9,064 nt of DNA from Chitinophagaceae bacterium (GTDB taxonomy: Bacteria; Bacteroidota; Bacteroidia; Chitinophagales; Chitinophagaceae), in contig JAHEZB010000054.1 in NCBI GenBank assembly GCA_023251285.1, positions 1 to 9,064 of the forward strand, read 5' to 3'. Below are positions 1 to 4,076 of the stretch, one piece after another. The notes under the pieces were generated by a model. The model did no database searches. It was not told the DNA's origin and worked only from the letters and a program-made list of their open reading frames with translations. The position numbers were made by a program, and so were the translations under genes. Numbering within the stretch: the stretch's first letter is position 1; each line of letters starts with the position of its first letter.

Positions 1-364
1 GTGTCGGTTCGTTTGAATCAGGAGACGATGCGCGTTCTTGAGATAGCCTTTGTGATTCTTCCGCTGCGACATCTGCCCAGTCCCTGGTATCAAGCGGGTG
101 TGTTCCTTCCAGCAAATTCGCTATATAGCCTTTTGTGTAAGTGGGTAAATCAGCCACGCCCTGGACAAGCTCTTCACCCGTATTGATTGCCTTACGTCCG
201 AAGCTTGCCGGGGGTTCAGGAAGTGTGTAATCAATCTCTGCCGCTAATGCTGCCTTATCCATTCCCGGGTAATATTTGGCGTGGATATAGTCGAAAAGTT
301 CAGCATCGGGAACCCTGGCGTAAGCGGGGTTTTTCTGTTTTAGTTCGGATAGGGATATTGGCAT
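1..364 (-). CDS. Large phage internal virion (ejection) protein, N-terminal part
   Basis: This gene starts at the ATG 364-362 and reads leftward off the window, giving 121 complete codons without a stop. The protein begins MPISLSELKQKNPAYARVPD, followed by a segment with LFDYIHAKYYPGM. From memory, this short helical opening (a 'K-x-P-x-Y' turn, then a His-Lys-x-Tyr/Phe-Tyr segment) is typical of the N-termini of very large phage proteins injected with the genome, such as the T7 gp16-like or transglycosylase-bearing internal proteins. No catalytic domain is within the visible part. Residues 50-120 are hydrophilic and helical. The start has only a weak Shine-Dalgarno (TGAG). Its orientation and content match the minus-strand late genes to the right, from which it is separated by the plus-strand cassette. 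The family assignment is an inference from the N-terminus only. That it is a real coding region is well supported, because the opposite strand is broken and its peptides look meaningless. Confidence 0.72.
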   Translation of the reverse strand, partial: MPISLSELKQKNPAYARVPDAELFDYIHAKYYPGMDKAALAAEIDYTLPEPPASFGRKAINTGEELVQGVADLPTYTKGYIANLLEGTHPLDTRDWADVAAEESQRLSQERASSPDSNEPT

Positions 365-401
365 GGCAACTCATTGAATATGTACAAGTTGTGATTTTGA
401 T

Positions 402-410
402 ATTCTAGCA
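402..410 (-). promoter_or_regulatory. Possible extended -10 promoter for the leftward gene
   Basis: Read on the minus strand, the bases are TGCTAGAAT, which fits an extended -10 (TG-n-TAGAAT, 5 of 6 to TATAAT). The segment 17 bp upstream (AGTCAA) is a poor -35. It would start transcription about 30 bases before the ATG at 364 and would let the left gene be expressed despite the opposing cassette. This is weak evidence in an AT-rich region. Confidence 0.28.
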
Positions 411-418
411 TAATGCGG

Positions 419-440
419 AAAATATTGACTTTTATATTTT
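419..440. repeat. 7-bp inverted repeat around the -35 of the cassette promoter
   Basis: AAAATAT (419-425) and ATATTTT (434-440) are perfect inverted copies with an 8-bp spacer, and they flank and overlap the -35 hexamer TTGACT. The dyad could be a repressor or activator site for the divergent region. AT-rich sequence makes chance symmetry quite likely. Confidence 0.3.
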
Positions 441-452
441 GTTGAGTATTAT
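425..452 (+). promoter_or_regulatory. Sigma-70-type promoter of the plus-strand small-gene cassette
   Basis: The -35 is TTGACT (425-430, 5 of 6 to TTGACA). After a 16-bp spacer comes TATTAT (447-452, 5 of 6 to TATAAT); an alternative -10, TATAGT, lies at 450-455 with a 19-bp spacer. The expected start of transcription is near 459, about 26 bases before the first ATG at 485. It is the best promoter-like sequence I noticed in the window, and it sits where the twelve-gene plus-strand operon needs one. Confidence 0.6.
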
Positions 453-469
453 AGTGTCATGTTGAGTAT
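440..469. promoter_or_regulatory. Direct-repeat operator candidate, TGTTGAGTAT x2
   Basis: The 10-mer TGTTGAGTAT occurs at 440-449 and again at 460-469, exactly 20 bp apart (about two helical turns). The first copy overlaps the -10 of the promoter and the second covers the likely transcription start. A degenerate third copy, TTGAATAT, is at 374-381. Placement over the promoter suggests a repressor site; autoregulation by the AlpA-like protein encoded just downstream is an inference. Confidence 0.45.
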
Positions 470-484
470 GTAAGAGTCAGTTAA

Positions 485-691
485 ATGAAAAAAGTATTAT
501 CGATTGACGAGATCGTCGGCAACAAGTCAAAGAACATTGGTGGCTTATTACCGCTATCAAAGTCCACATTTTTAAGGCAGGTAAAAAAAGGCCGGTTCCC
601 ACAACCGATTTACTTGTCGCCTAAAAAGATTGTGTGGGACCAAGAAAAATTAATAGCAAGTTTAGAGGACAAAAAATGGGCGCTAAAATAG
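485..691 (+). CDS. AlpA-family helix-turn-helix transcriptional regulator
   Basis: This 68-residue protein is the usual length for the AlpA family (small winged or MerR-like DNA-binding proteins of prophages and genomic islands, prototype AlpA of CP4-57, which activates an excision integrase gene). Residues 22-60 carry the family pattern: LPLSKSTFLRQVKKGRFPQP, then a short strand and IVWDQEKLIASLE, corresponding to the usual 'GlsrstlyrlvkeGrFPkPv...vaWresdveaWi'. It is the first gene after the promoter at 425-452 and the repeat pair at 440-469, so it is a likely local regulator. The Shine-Dalgarno is weak (TAAGAG at 471-476, 8 bases before ATG). No integrase is visible nearby, so a role in excision cannot be argued from this window. 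Its 3' end overlaps the start of the next gene by 16 bases. Confidence 0.82.
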   Translation: MKKVLSIDEIVGNKSKNIGGLLPLSKSTFLRQVKKGRFPQPIYLSPKKIVWDQEKLIASLEDKKWALK

Positions 692-948
692 CCATAGCGA
701 AATGCCCTAAGTGTGGAGAGGCAATGAGTCATAGTGGGACTATGACAACTTTATTAGGGTTTATATCTCCTGCTGGACATAATCATGACGATAACTGCCG
801 TACTCGTAATTATTTCTGTAAATGCGGGTATAGTGAAATAGTGTCGAAGAGAAACAAATGTCAAGCATGTGATTGGGTTGGGAAAGAGACTTGTTTTTGC
901 CATATAGGTAAGAAAGTTGATACATGGCCAGAAGATATTATTTTATAA
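676..948 (+). CDS. Small zinc-ribbon-like Cys-rich protein
   Basis: This 90-residue protein has ten possible metal ligands in paired motifs: C10-x2-C13 (CPKCG), C41, C48-x-C50 (FCKCG), C62-x2-C65 (CQAC), C73-x-C75-H76 (CFCH), plus H35 and H37. The pattern suggests one or two zinc-binding knuckles or rubredoxin-like ribbons, as in many small phage proteins. I recognise no specific family. The start at 676 is preferred over an in-frame upstream start at 634, because 676 has a strong Shine-Dalgarno (AGAGGA, 664-669) at 6 bases and the cysteines begin shortly after it. The gene overlaps the end of the AlpA-like gene by 16 bases, which suggests translational coupling. Nucleic-acid or protein binding is possible but not shown. 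Confidence 0.72.
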   Translation: MGAKIAIAKCPKCGEAMSHSGTMTTLLGFISPAGHNHDDNCRTRNYFCKCGYSEIVSKRNKCQACDWVGKETCFCHIGKKVDTWPEDIIL

Positions 949-963
949 CTTAGAGGATAAACA

Positions 964-1149
964 ATGAACGAAACGATGAAAACCCCGACTGATGCAACAT
1001 TAACCGAAACACTGGAAGCCATGCTAAAGGATGACATTCAAAGCATAAGAACAAGGATTATGGTTTATAAAAAAGACCTTACTGTTGAGGTTCATATAAC
1101 TGAAATTAACGGTGTCAGTGTTTTTGAAGAAGAACGCAATCCAGGCTGA
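964..1149 (+). CDS. Small hypothetical phage protein
   Basis: The gene encodes 61 residues beginning MNETMKTPTDATLTETLEAM. An N-terminal helix (about 8-30) is followed by two predicted strands (YKKDLTVEVHITEINGVSVFEE), so a small alpha-beta fold is likely. No motif identifies a function. It begins with a clear Shine-Dalgarno (TTAGAGGA, 950-957, 6 bases before ATG) that is nearly identical to the one before the zinc-ribbon gene. The intergenic distance is 15 bases upstream and 21 downstream, so it belongs to the same operon. It lacks signal and membrane segments and is probably cytoplasmic. Confidence 0.62.
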   Translation: MNETMKTPTDATLTETLEAMLKDDIQSIRTRIMVYKKDLTVEVHITEINGVSVFEEERNPG

Positions 1150-1170
1150 GAAATTAAAAAAGGTTAAACC

Positions 1171-1374
1171 ATGAGCCAAGCTGAAATTATTGAAAAATTT
1201 AATTCATTAAGTAGAAGATGTGAAGATATTGGGATTACGTTGAAGATTGTCCCTAATGAACAATTAGGTTTTTTTGATGTTCCCGGAAGTAACGGATTTA
1301 TTGGATTTGATGATATTGATCAACTTGAGATATTTGTTCGAGGTTATGAGCTTGGTTACAACTTAAAAAGGTGA
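1171..1374 (+). CDS. Small hypothetical phage protein with C-terminal 'RGYELG' motif
   Basis: This is a 67-residue soluble protein. It has an N-terminal helix (residues 3-21, containing IIEKFNSLSRRCEDIG), a central beta portion (ITLKIVPNEQLGFFDV), and a C-terminal helix ending IDQLEIFVRGYELGYN. The layout 'helix - strand pair - tvdeL.aFl.GYe.G' recurs in small accessory proteins of many proteobacterial phages as far as I recall, with no assigned function. The Shine-Dalgarno is modest (AAAAAAGG, 1157-1164). The stop lies 5 bases before the ATG of the secreted coiled-coil gene, so translation of the two is probably linked. Confidence 0.62.
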   Translation: MSQAEIIEKFNSLSRRCEDIGITLKIVPNEQLGFFDVPGSNGFIGFDDIDQLEIFVRGYELGYNLKR

Positions 1375-1379
1375 TTAAC

Positions 1380-1670
1380 ATGAAAACGATAGCTTTAACA
1401 GCAATGCTGCTTGCTTCATTTGCAGCAACCGCCCAAGATGGCGTGTTTGGCCAGCCCGTTTATCAGGGTTTTCCCGGGTCTCAAAGGTACAATGACATTC
1501 AGCGTAATAGCTTGTTGCGCCAGCAAAATGAAATTCAGGAACAGCAATTACGACAGCAGGAGGCCGATAGTTACCGGCAGCGCATGGACGCTATTGAGGA
1601 TAGGGTTAATAAGGACTTTGATGAAATGCAGCGTAACGCTGAGGATAATTCATTGTTGGATGGGGATTAA
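1380..1670 (+). CDS. Secreted Gln-rich coiled-coil protein
   Basis: The 96-residue precursor carries a Sec signal peptide: MK, then TIALTAMLLASFAATA, with predicted cleavage after A18 (ATA|QD). The mature part is short, hydrophilic and helical. Residues 40-85 are rich in Gln, Arg and Glu with hydrophobics spaced as in a coiled coil (RQQNEIQEQQLRQQEADSYR and beyond), and the tail is acidic. It has no cysteine, so it is not a lipoprotein. The ATG at 1380 is preferred to the in-frame GTG at 1371 because it has AAAAGGTG (1366-1373) as Shine-Dalgarno and gives a normal signal peptide. It is paired with a membrane protein gene 2 bases downstream. An envelope role such as a moron, superinfection exclusion or lysis accessory is an inference; no family is recognised. 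Confidence 0.68.
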   Translation: MKTIALTAMLLASFAATAQDGVFGQPVYQGFPGSQRYNDIQRNSLLRQQNEIQEQQLRQQEADSYRQRMDAIEDRVNKDFDEMQRNAEDNSLLDGD

Positions 1671-1672
1671 TT

Positions 1673-1915
1673 ATGAATTATTTTTCTGTACCCGAAGCGT
1701 GGATAGTGATTGCGTTAATTCTGATTCTAGCAGCGGCAGGATGGATAGGATACAGCAATAGACAGCGCCAAACGATAGAGATAAAGAATGGCGATTGGGA
1801 GTGTGTGAAATCAGAACGGCGGATATACTTTCAACCGACACTGATTGGCAAGGTAACTATCATGAAGCCTATAACAAGAAATGTTTGTGTTGAATACAGC
1901 CGACATACAAATTAA
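1673..1915 (+). CDS. Single-pass membrane protein with two conserved-looking cysteines
   Basis: This 80-residue protein has one transmembrane helix (about residues 9-27, AWIVIALILILAAAGWIG) followed by NRQRQ and a soluble beta-rich tail. The tail contains GDWEC (C44) and VCVEYSRH (C72). From memory, small phage proteins with a 'W-x-C ... C-x-Y-x-R' tail after one TM helix are common and uncharacterised. The positive charges after the helix favour a cytoplasmic C-terminus, but two cysteines would also suit a periplasmic disulfide, so topology is open. The gene starts 2 bases after the stop of the secreted coiled-coil gene, with GGGGA just upstream as ribosome site. The two may form an inner-membrane/periplasm pair. 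Confidence 0.62.
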   Translation: MNYFSVPEAWIVIALILILAAAGWIGYSNRQRQTIEIKNGDWECVKSERRIYFQPTLIGKVTIMKPITRNVCVEYSRHTN

Positions 1916-1930
1916 TTAACTAGGACTTTT

Positions 1931-1938
1931 TAGGAGGA
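1931..1938 (+). promoter_or_regulatory. Strong Shine-Dalgarno that fixes a TTG start
   Basis: TAGGAGGA (1931-1938) is near-perfect to the anti-Shine-Dalgarno and lies 5 bases before the TTG at 1944. No in-frame ATG lies nearby, so this site decides the start of the following gene. Confidence 0.7.
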
Positions 1939-1943
1939 TAAAA

Positions 1944-2195
1944 TTGATAAAGTATAGATCATTCTGTGGAGAAATCAAGGCTATCGAAGTGCTGAGAGAA
2001 ACGGATAAAATGGTTTACATTTCAGAACACACGAGAGAAGCTAAGCGTTCGGATCATCAAAACTGGTTTGATTCGTGGGATGATGCAAAAGCGTTCCTGG
2101 TAGCTAAAGCAAAGGAAGAGGTTGCGATTGCGCAAATGAACCTTGAGCGAGCCAAGGTAAAGCTTTGGCAGATTCAGGGTATGAGAAAAATATAA
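1944..2195 (+). CDS. Small phage protein with C-terminal helical 'WDDAKAFL' segment
   Basis: This gene encodes 83 residues and starts with TTG at 1944, supported by the strong ribosome site at 1931-1938. The N-terminal half contains short strands (YRSFCGEIKAIEVLRE, MVYISE). The C-terminal half is one long helix with SWDDAKAFLVAKAKEEVAIA followed by MNLERAKVKLWQI, whose heptads suggest a coiled coil. The pattern 'W.sw.eAk..L...a...v..a...le.A...L' is, from memory, a recurring small phage protein of unknown role, where the N-terminal strands plus W carry the fold. It is soluble and probably cytoplasmic. It lies 28 bases after the membrane protein gene in the same operon. Confidence 0.66.
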   Translation: MIKYRSFCGEIKAIEVLRETDKMVYISEHTREAKRSDHQNWFDSWDDAKAFLVAKAKEEVAIAQMNLERAKVKLWQIQGMRKI

Positions 2196-2224
2196 TTAAT
2201 AGTTAGACTTATAGGATTATAGAT

Positions 2225-2344
2225 ATGAAAACAGCAATGTTCTTTGCAGTAGGAATTATTTTAGCAACTGGAGGAATTGATGTTACCGATTGGCAACTTT
2301 ATGCCACCCTGATAGCAATGGCAGTGGCGTGCTATAAGGAATAA
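2225..2344 (+). CDS. Two-TM membrane microprotein (39 aa)
   Basis: This 39-residue gene begins MKTAMFFAVGIILATGGIDV and ends with LYATLIAMAVACYKE. Two hydrophobic stretches (about 4-19 and 25-36) are separated by a short polar turn (DVTDWQ), giving a helical hairpin. The terminal Lys residues at both ends favour both termini facing the cytoplasm. A Shine-Dalgarno AGGA (2213-2216) sits 8 bases before the ATG, and the gene fills an otherwise empty 187-base gap between two genes. Very small hydrophobic hairpins are frequent in phage accessory operons. It is shorter than usual holins, and no lysis gene is seen nearby, so a holin role is not claimed. Confidence 0.55.
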   Translation: MKTAMFFAVGIILATGGIDVTDWQLYATLIAMAVACYKE

Positions 2345-2382
2345 CTAATGATTAGCAAACTTATTAAATAATTGGAGAAACC

Positions 2383-2610
2383 ATGAACACAATGACATTG
2401 AGTGAGGCGGCTATCCATATTGGCGAACTTATAAAGGAATATGGAGATGTCCCACTTGTTCTGTGGGACATGGATTCCGGAAGCTACTTTTCACTGTCTC
2501 CAGATAACTTTGAGGTACAGCAGATGAAAAACGGCAAAGTTCGCGTCTCTGTTGGACCGAATAGCTACCAAGACAAAAATGAACAGAAACCGGAGAAGAG
2601 ACCATTATGA
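2383..2610 (+). CDS. Small phage protein, 'L..L...GDVPLVLWD' type
   Basis: This 75-residue soluble protein opens with a helix (TLSEAAIHIGELIKEYGD), followed by a strand PLVLWDMDSG and a loop with SYFSLSPDNFEVQQM, then a strand pair (KVRVSV) and a charged tail. The arrangement 'helix-x-GD-x-P/E-V-x-v-x-D-x-D-x-G-x-y' recurs in short proteins of phage accessory regions, usually without assigned function. The ribosome site TTGGAG (2372-2377) is 5 bases before ATG. The stop TGA overlaps the ATG of the next gene (ATGA at 2607-2610), so the two are translationally coupled. Confidence 0.66.
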   Translation: MNTMTLSEAAIHIGELIKEYGDVPLVLWDMDSGSYFSLSPDNFEVQQMKNGKVRVSVGPNSYQDKNEQKPEKRPL

Positions 2611-2729
2611 CGCATGATGGTTTGAATGTTGGTAGTTTGACGGAAGCTATGATCTACGCAGATGAAAGCTTAACAAAGATTGCAGAGGCGATTAGTGACT
2701 TAGCAAGTGCGGTTCTCGAACATGGCTAA
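2607..2729 (+). CDS. Small helical hypothetical protein (40 aa)
   Basis: The gene starts in an ATGA overlap with the stop of the upstream gene and has GGAGAAGAG (2592-2600) as ribosome site. The 40 residues (MTHDGLNVGSLTEAMIYADE, then SLTKIAEAISDLASAVLEHG) form a predicted amphipathic helix across most of the length, with small and aliphatic residues on one face. That suggests a dimer-forming or partner-binding peptide. No family is recognised. Its end overlaps the following ATG by 8 bases, so it is held between two genes by overlaps on both sides, which supports it as a real gene. Confidence 0.52.
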   Translation: MTHDGLNVGSLTEAMIYADESLTKIAEAISDLASAVLEHG

Positions 2730-2928
2730 TATTACAATGTGTACACAGACGCTTTGCCCTAATGCTATCCATTGTTATCGGATACAGGCGAAAGAAAGCG
2801 ACTGGCAAAGCAAAATGACATTCAACTACACTATTTCAGAACGTGGGGTTGAGTGCTTAAATTACATGCAGATGTATTTCACTGTGTCTACAGACTCAAC
2901 AGCGGCTAACACAAATAAACAGAGATAA
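2722..2928 (+). CDS. Cys-rich small phage protein with CxxxxCPxxxxCYR motif
   Basis: With the ATG at 2722 the protein has 68 residues and begins MANITMCTQTLCPNAIHCYR. Cysteines are at C7, C12, C18 and C45, in the order C-x4-C-P-x4-C-Y-R ... W-Q-S ... G-V-E-C-x-x-Y/F. As I recall, this signature recurs in short uncharacterised phage proteins ('CTNTxCPLRxxCYR...YQS...C.YF'). Four cysteines suggest a single zinc site or, less likely, an iron-sulfur site. The tail (residues 55-68) is Thr/Ser/Asn-rich and likely disordered. I prefer 2722 over an in-frame GTG at 2707 because the recurring pattern begins M-x-N-I-x-M-C. The ribosome site is weak, consistent with coupling to the overlapping upstream gene. 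Confidence 0.68.
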   Translation: MANITMCTQTLCPNAIHCYRIQAKESDWQSKMTFNYTISERGVECLNYMQMYFTVSTDSTAANTNKQR

Positions 2929-2930
2929 TC

Positions 2931-3095
2931 ATGAGCAGTCCAAATTGTAGTTGTTTAGATGATGATGCTTACGTTTGCTGGGCAGACAGGCACAACTTAG
3001 GCATGTGCGATGCCGATGTAGTTGAGTCAGATGGCGGTCCCTGTACATGCAGGTGTCATGAAGATCAAGGCGATGATTTAGATGATGATGAATAA
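2931..3095 (+). CDS. Acidic Cys-rich small protein with CWxxRH and GPCxCRCH motifs
   Basis: The gene encodes 54 residues from the ATG at 2931, 2 bases after the previous stop. It begins MSSPNCSCLDDDAYVCWADR. Cysteines C6, C8, C16, C26, C38, C40 and C42 plus H21 and H43 give 'CxC...YxCWxxRHNL...GGPCTCRCH', a pattern I recall in small phage proteins without known role. Metal binding is likely. Both the N-terminal third and the C-terminus carry LDDD, encoded by an exact 14-base direct repeat (2954-2967 and 3077-3090). The ribosome site is AGAGA (2921-2925). Its stop (3093-3095) directly abuts, with no base between, the TAG of the oppositely oriented frame at 3096-3098. Confidence 0.66.
   Translation: MSSPNCSCLDDDAYVCWADRHNLGMCDADVVESDGGPCTCRCHEDQGDDLDDDE
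2954..3090 (+). repeat. 14-bp direct repeat inside the acidic Cys-rich gene
   Basis: TTTAGATGATGATG occurs at 2954-2967 and 3077-3090. Each copy encodes Leu-Asp-Asp-Asp in the same frame. It probably reflects a repeated acidic patch rather than a mobile sequence. Confidence 0.5.
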
Positions 3096-3278
3096 CTAAT
3101 GATCCGCCAACTTCTTCAACTGCTCTTCCCGGGGCAATTTAATAAACGCCGCAAGCTTACCGGAATCGTTCAAACTGCTTAACCAATCTTTTTGGGACAG
3201 CGTTAGTTTTCCACCGATAGAGTTTGAAAATGTATTAGCCCACCTATCGAATAAACTGCTTTCGGTTGTTTTTTGTCT
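3096..3278 (-). pseudogene. In-frame 60-codon 3' extension of the upstream virion gene, beyond a TAA
   Basis: Directly downstream of the TAA (3281-3279) that ends the 265-residue protein, the same frame stays open for 60 codons to a TAG at 3098-3096. The encoded peptide reads RQKTTESSLFDRWANTFSNS, followed by a helical part (LTLSQKDWLSSLNDSGKLAA) and ending LPREEQLKKLADH. It has protein-like composition, with helices capped by Asp/Ser and proline placement that looks natural. The other two minus-strand frames contain stops here. There is no ATG or early GTG/TTG with a ribosome site, so it is not an independent gene. It ends exactly where the convergent plus-strand gene ends. The likeliest explanation is that the true C-terminus of the upstream gene was cut off by a nonsense mutation (or base error); stop-codon readthrough is the alternative. 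Confidence 0.6.
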
Positions 3279-4076
3279 TTATGTGGCGGGTGATGGTTCT
3301 CCTTTTGAACCATTACCAGCAATAACAGGTGATTGTTTGCTTATTATCCCAGGCTTGCTTGGTTTTTCCGCTGGAGTTCCTTTTGTTTTATCTGATGTTA
3401 ATATTCCAAAAGGATCACTATCTTCCGTTGATTTAGATGGAGCAGTCCCGCTAATCAAGGAATCATAAAGCGCTTTCTTATCGTAGAACTCTTTTACTTT
3501 ATCAATCCTAAGAGTATTGTCATCATCATAAACACCGCTGTTTATATTTTCCTGAAGCGTGTCTAATTCAGATTTAAGCAACTTTGCCCTATCCATATTA
3601 TCAGATTTCTTGGCTTTTTCTGTATCGGCTTGAAGTTTAGCCTTTTTTTCTGATTCAAGCGGGTCCGGAGTAGCGACACCTATTTGACCTGTTTCCTTCC
3701 TTATTTTCTCTATTTCAGCTTTGCGCTTGTCAATAATAGATTGGGATTCAGGACTGGCTTTAGCCCGGGCTATCTTGCCCTGATACTCTGCTTCTTTGTC
3801 TCCTTGGTCATATTTTTGCTGATTGAGAATACTCTGTTCCAGATTCTTTGCTTTGGCTGCCGCCTCTACATTTGCAGGATCAGTTTCAAAAGCAAATTTA
3901 TCGCGTATTAATTGAGCGGCATCCTGCTTATTTATTTCACGGATACGCTGTTCTTTGGCAATCTCGACTTGATCTGACTGTCTCTTTAATTCTTCCGCGT
4001 CCATAAGTTTAATGCGGTCATTAGCGACATCCGTGAAAGCACCAGCGGCGCCAGCTAATCCACCTAAAAAGCTCAT
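3279..4076 (-). CDS. Charged coiled-coil phage virion/ejection-type protein, likely C-terminally truncated
   Basis: The gene encodes 265 residues. A short Gly/Ala-rich N-terminus (MSFLGGLAGAAGAFTDVAND) precedes a long Lys/Glu/Gln-rich helical region with heptads (residues 20-130 and 140-205), and a Ser/Pro/Lys-rich tail follows. This matches the style of internal virion or assembly proteins of podoviruses, but I recognise no named family. The ATG (4076-4074) overlaps the upstream TGA as ATGA, and AAGGA (4089-4085) lies 8 bases before it. The TAA at 3281-3279 is followed by a further 60 in-frame codons, so the original protein was probably 326 residues long (3096-4076). It is the last gene of the rightward-lying minus-strand operon before the plus-strand cassette. 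Confidence 0.7.
   Translation of the reverse strand: MSFLGGLAGAAGAFTDVANDRIKLMDAEELKRQSDQVEIAKEQRIREINKQDAAQLIRDKFAFETDPANVEAAAKAKNLEQSILNQQKYDQGDKEAEYQGKIARAKASPESQSIIDKRKAEIEKIRKETGQIGVATPDPLESEKKAKLQADTEKAKKSDNMDRAKLLKSELDTLQENINSGVYDDDNTLRIDKVKEFYDKKALYDSLISGTAPSKSTEDSDPFGILTSDKTKGTPAEKPSKPGIISKQSPVIAGNGSKGEPSPAT

Noticed and set aside
1..408. Plus-strand open frames at 1-186 and 187-408
   Set aside because: They oppose the minus-strand gene at 1-364, have no ribosome sites, and their peptides look like out-of-frame translations.
1411..1761. Plus-strand frame across the secreted and TM protein genes, considered as an embedded Rz1-like gene
   Set aside because: It has no signal peptide plus lipobox cysteine, and it simply shadows two well-supported genes.
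2225..2344. Holin interpretation of the two-TM microprotein
   Set aside because: It is shorter than known holins, and no endolysin or spanin genes are visible in the window.
2348..2371. 7-codon ORF (MISKLIK) before the gene at 2383, considered as a leader peptide
   Set aside because: There is no hairpin pair or regulatory codon run, and it is too short to support.
3099..3182. 27-codon plus-strand ORF after the acidic Cys-rich gene
   Set aside because: It lies antisense to the in-frame 60-codon extension, and its ATG has no ribosome site.
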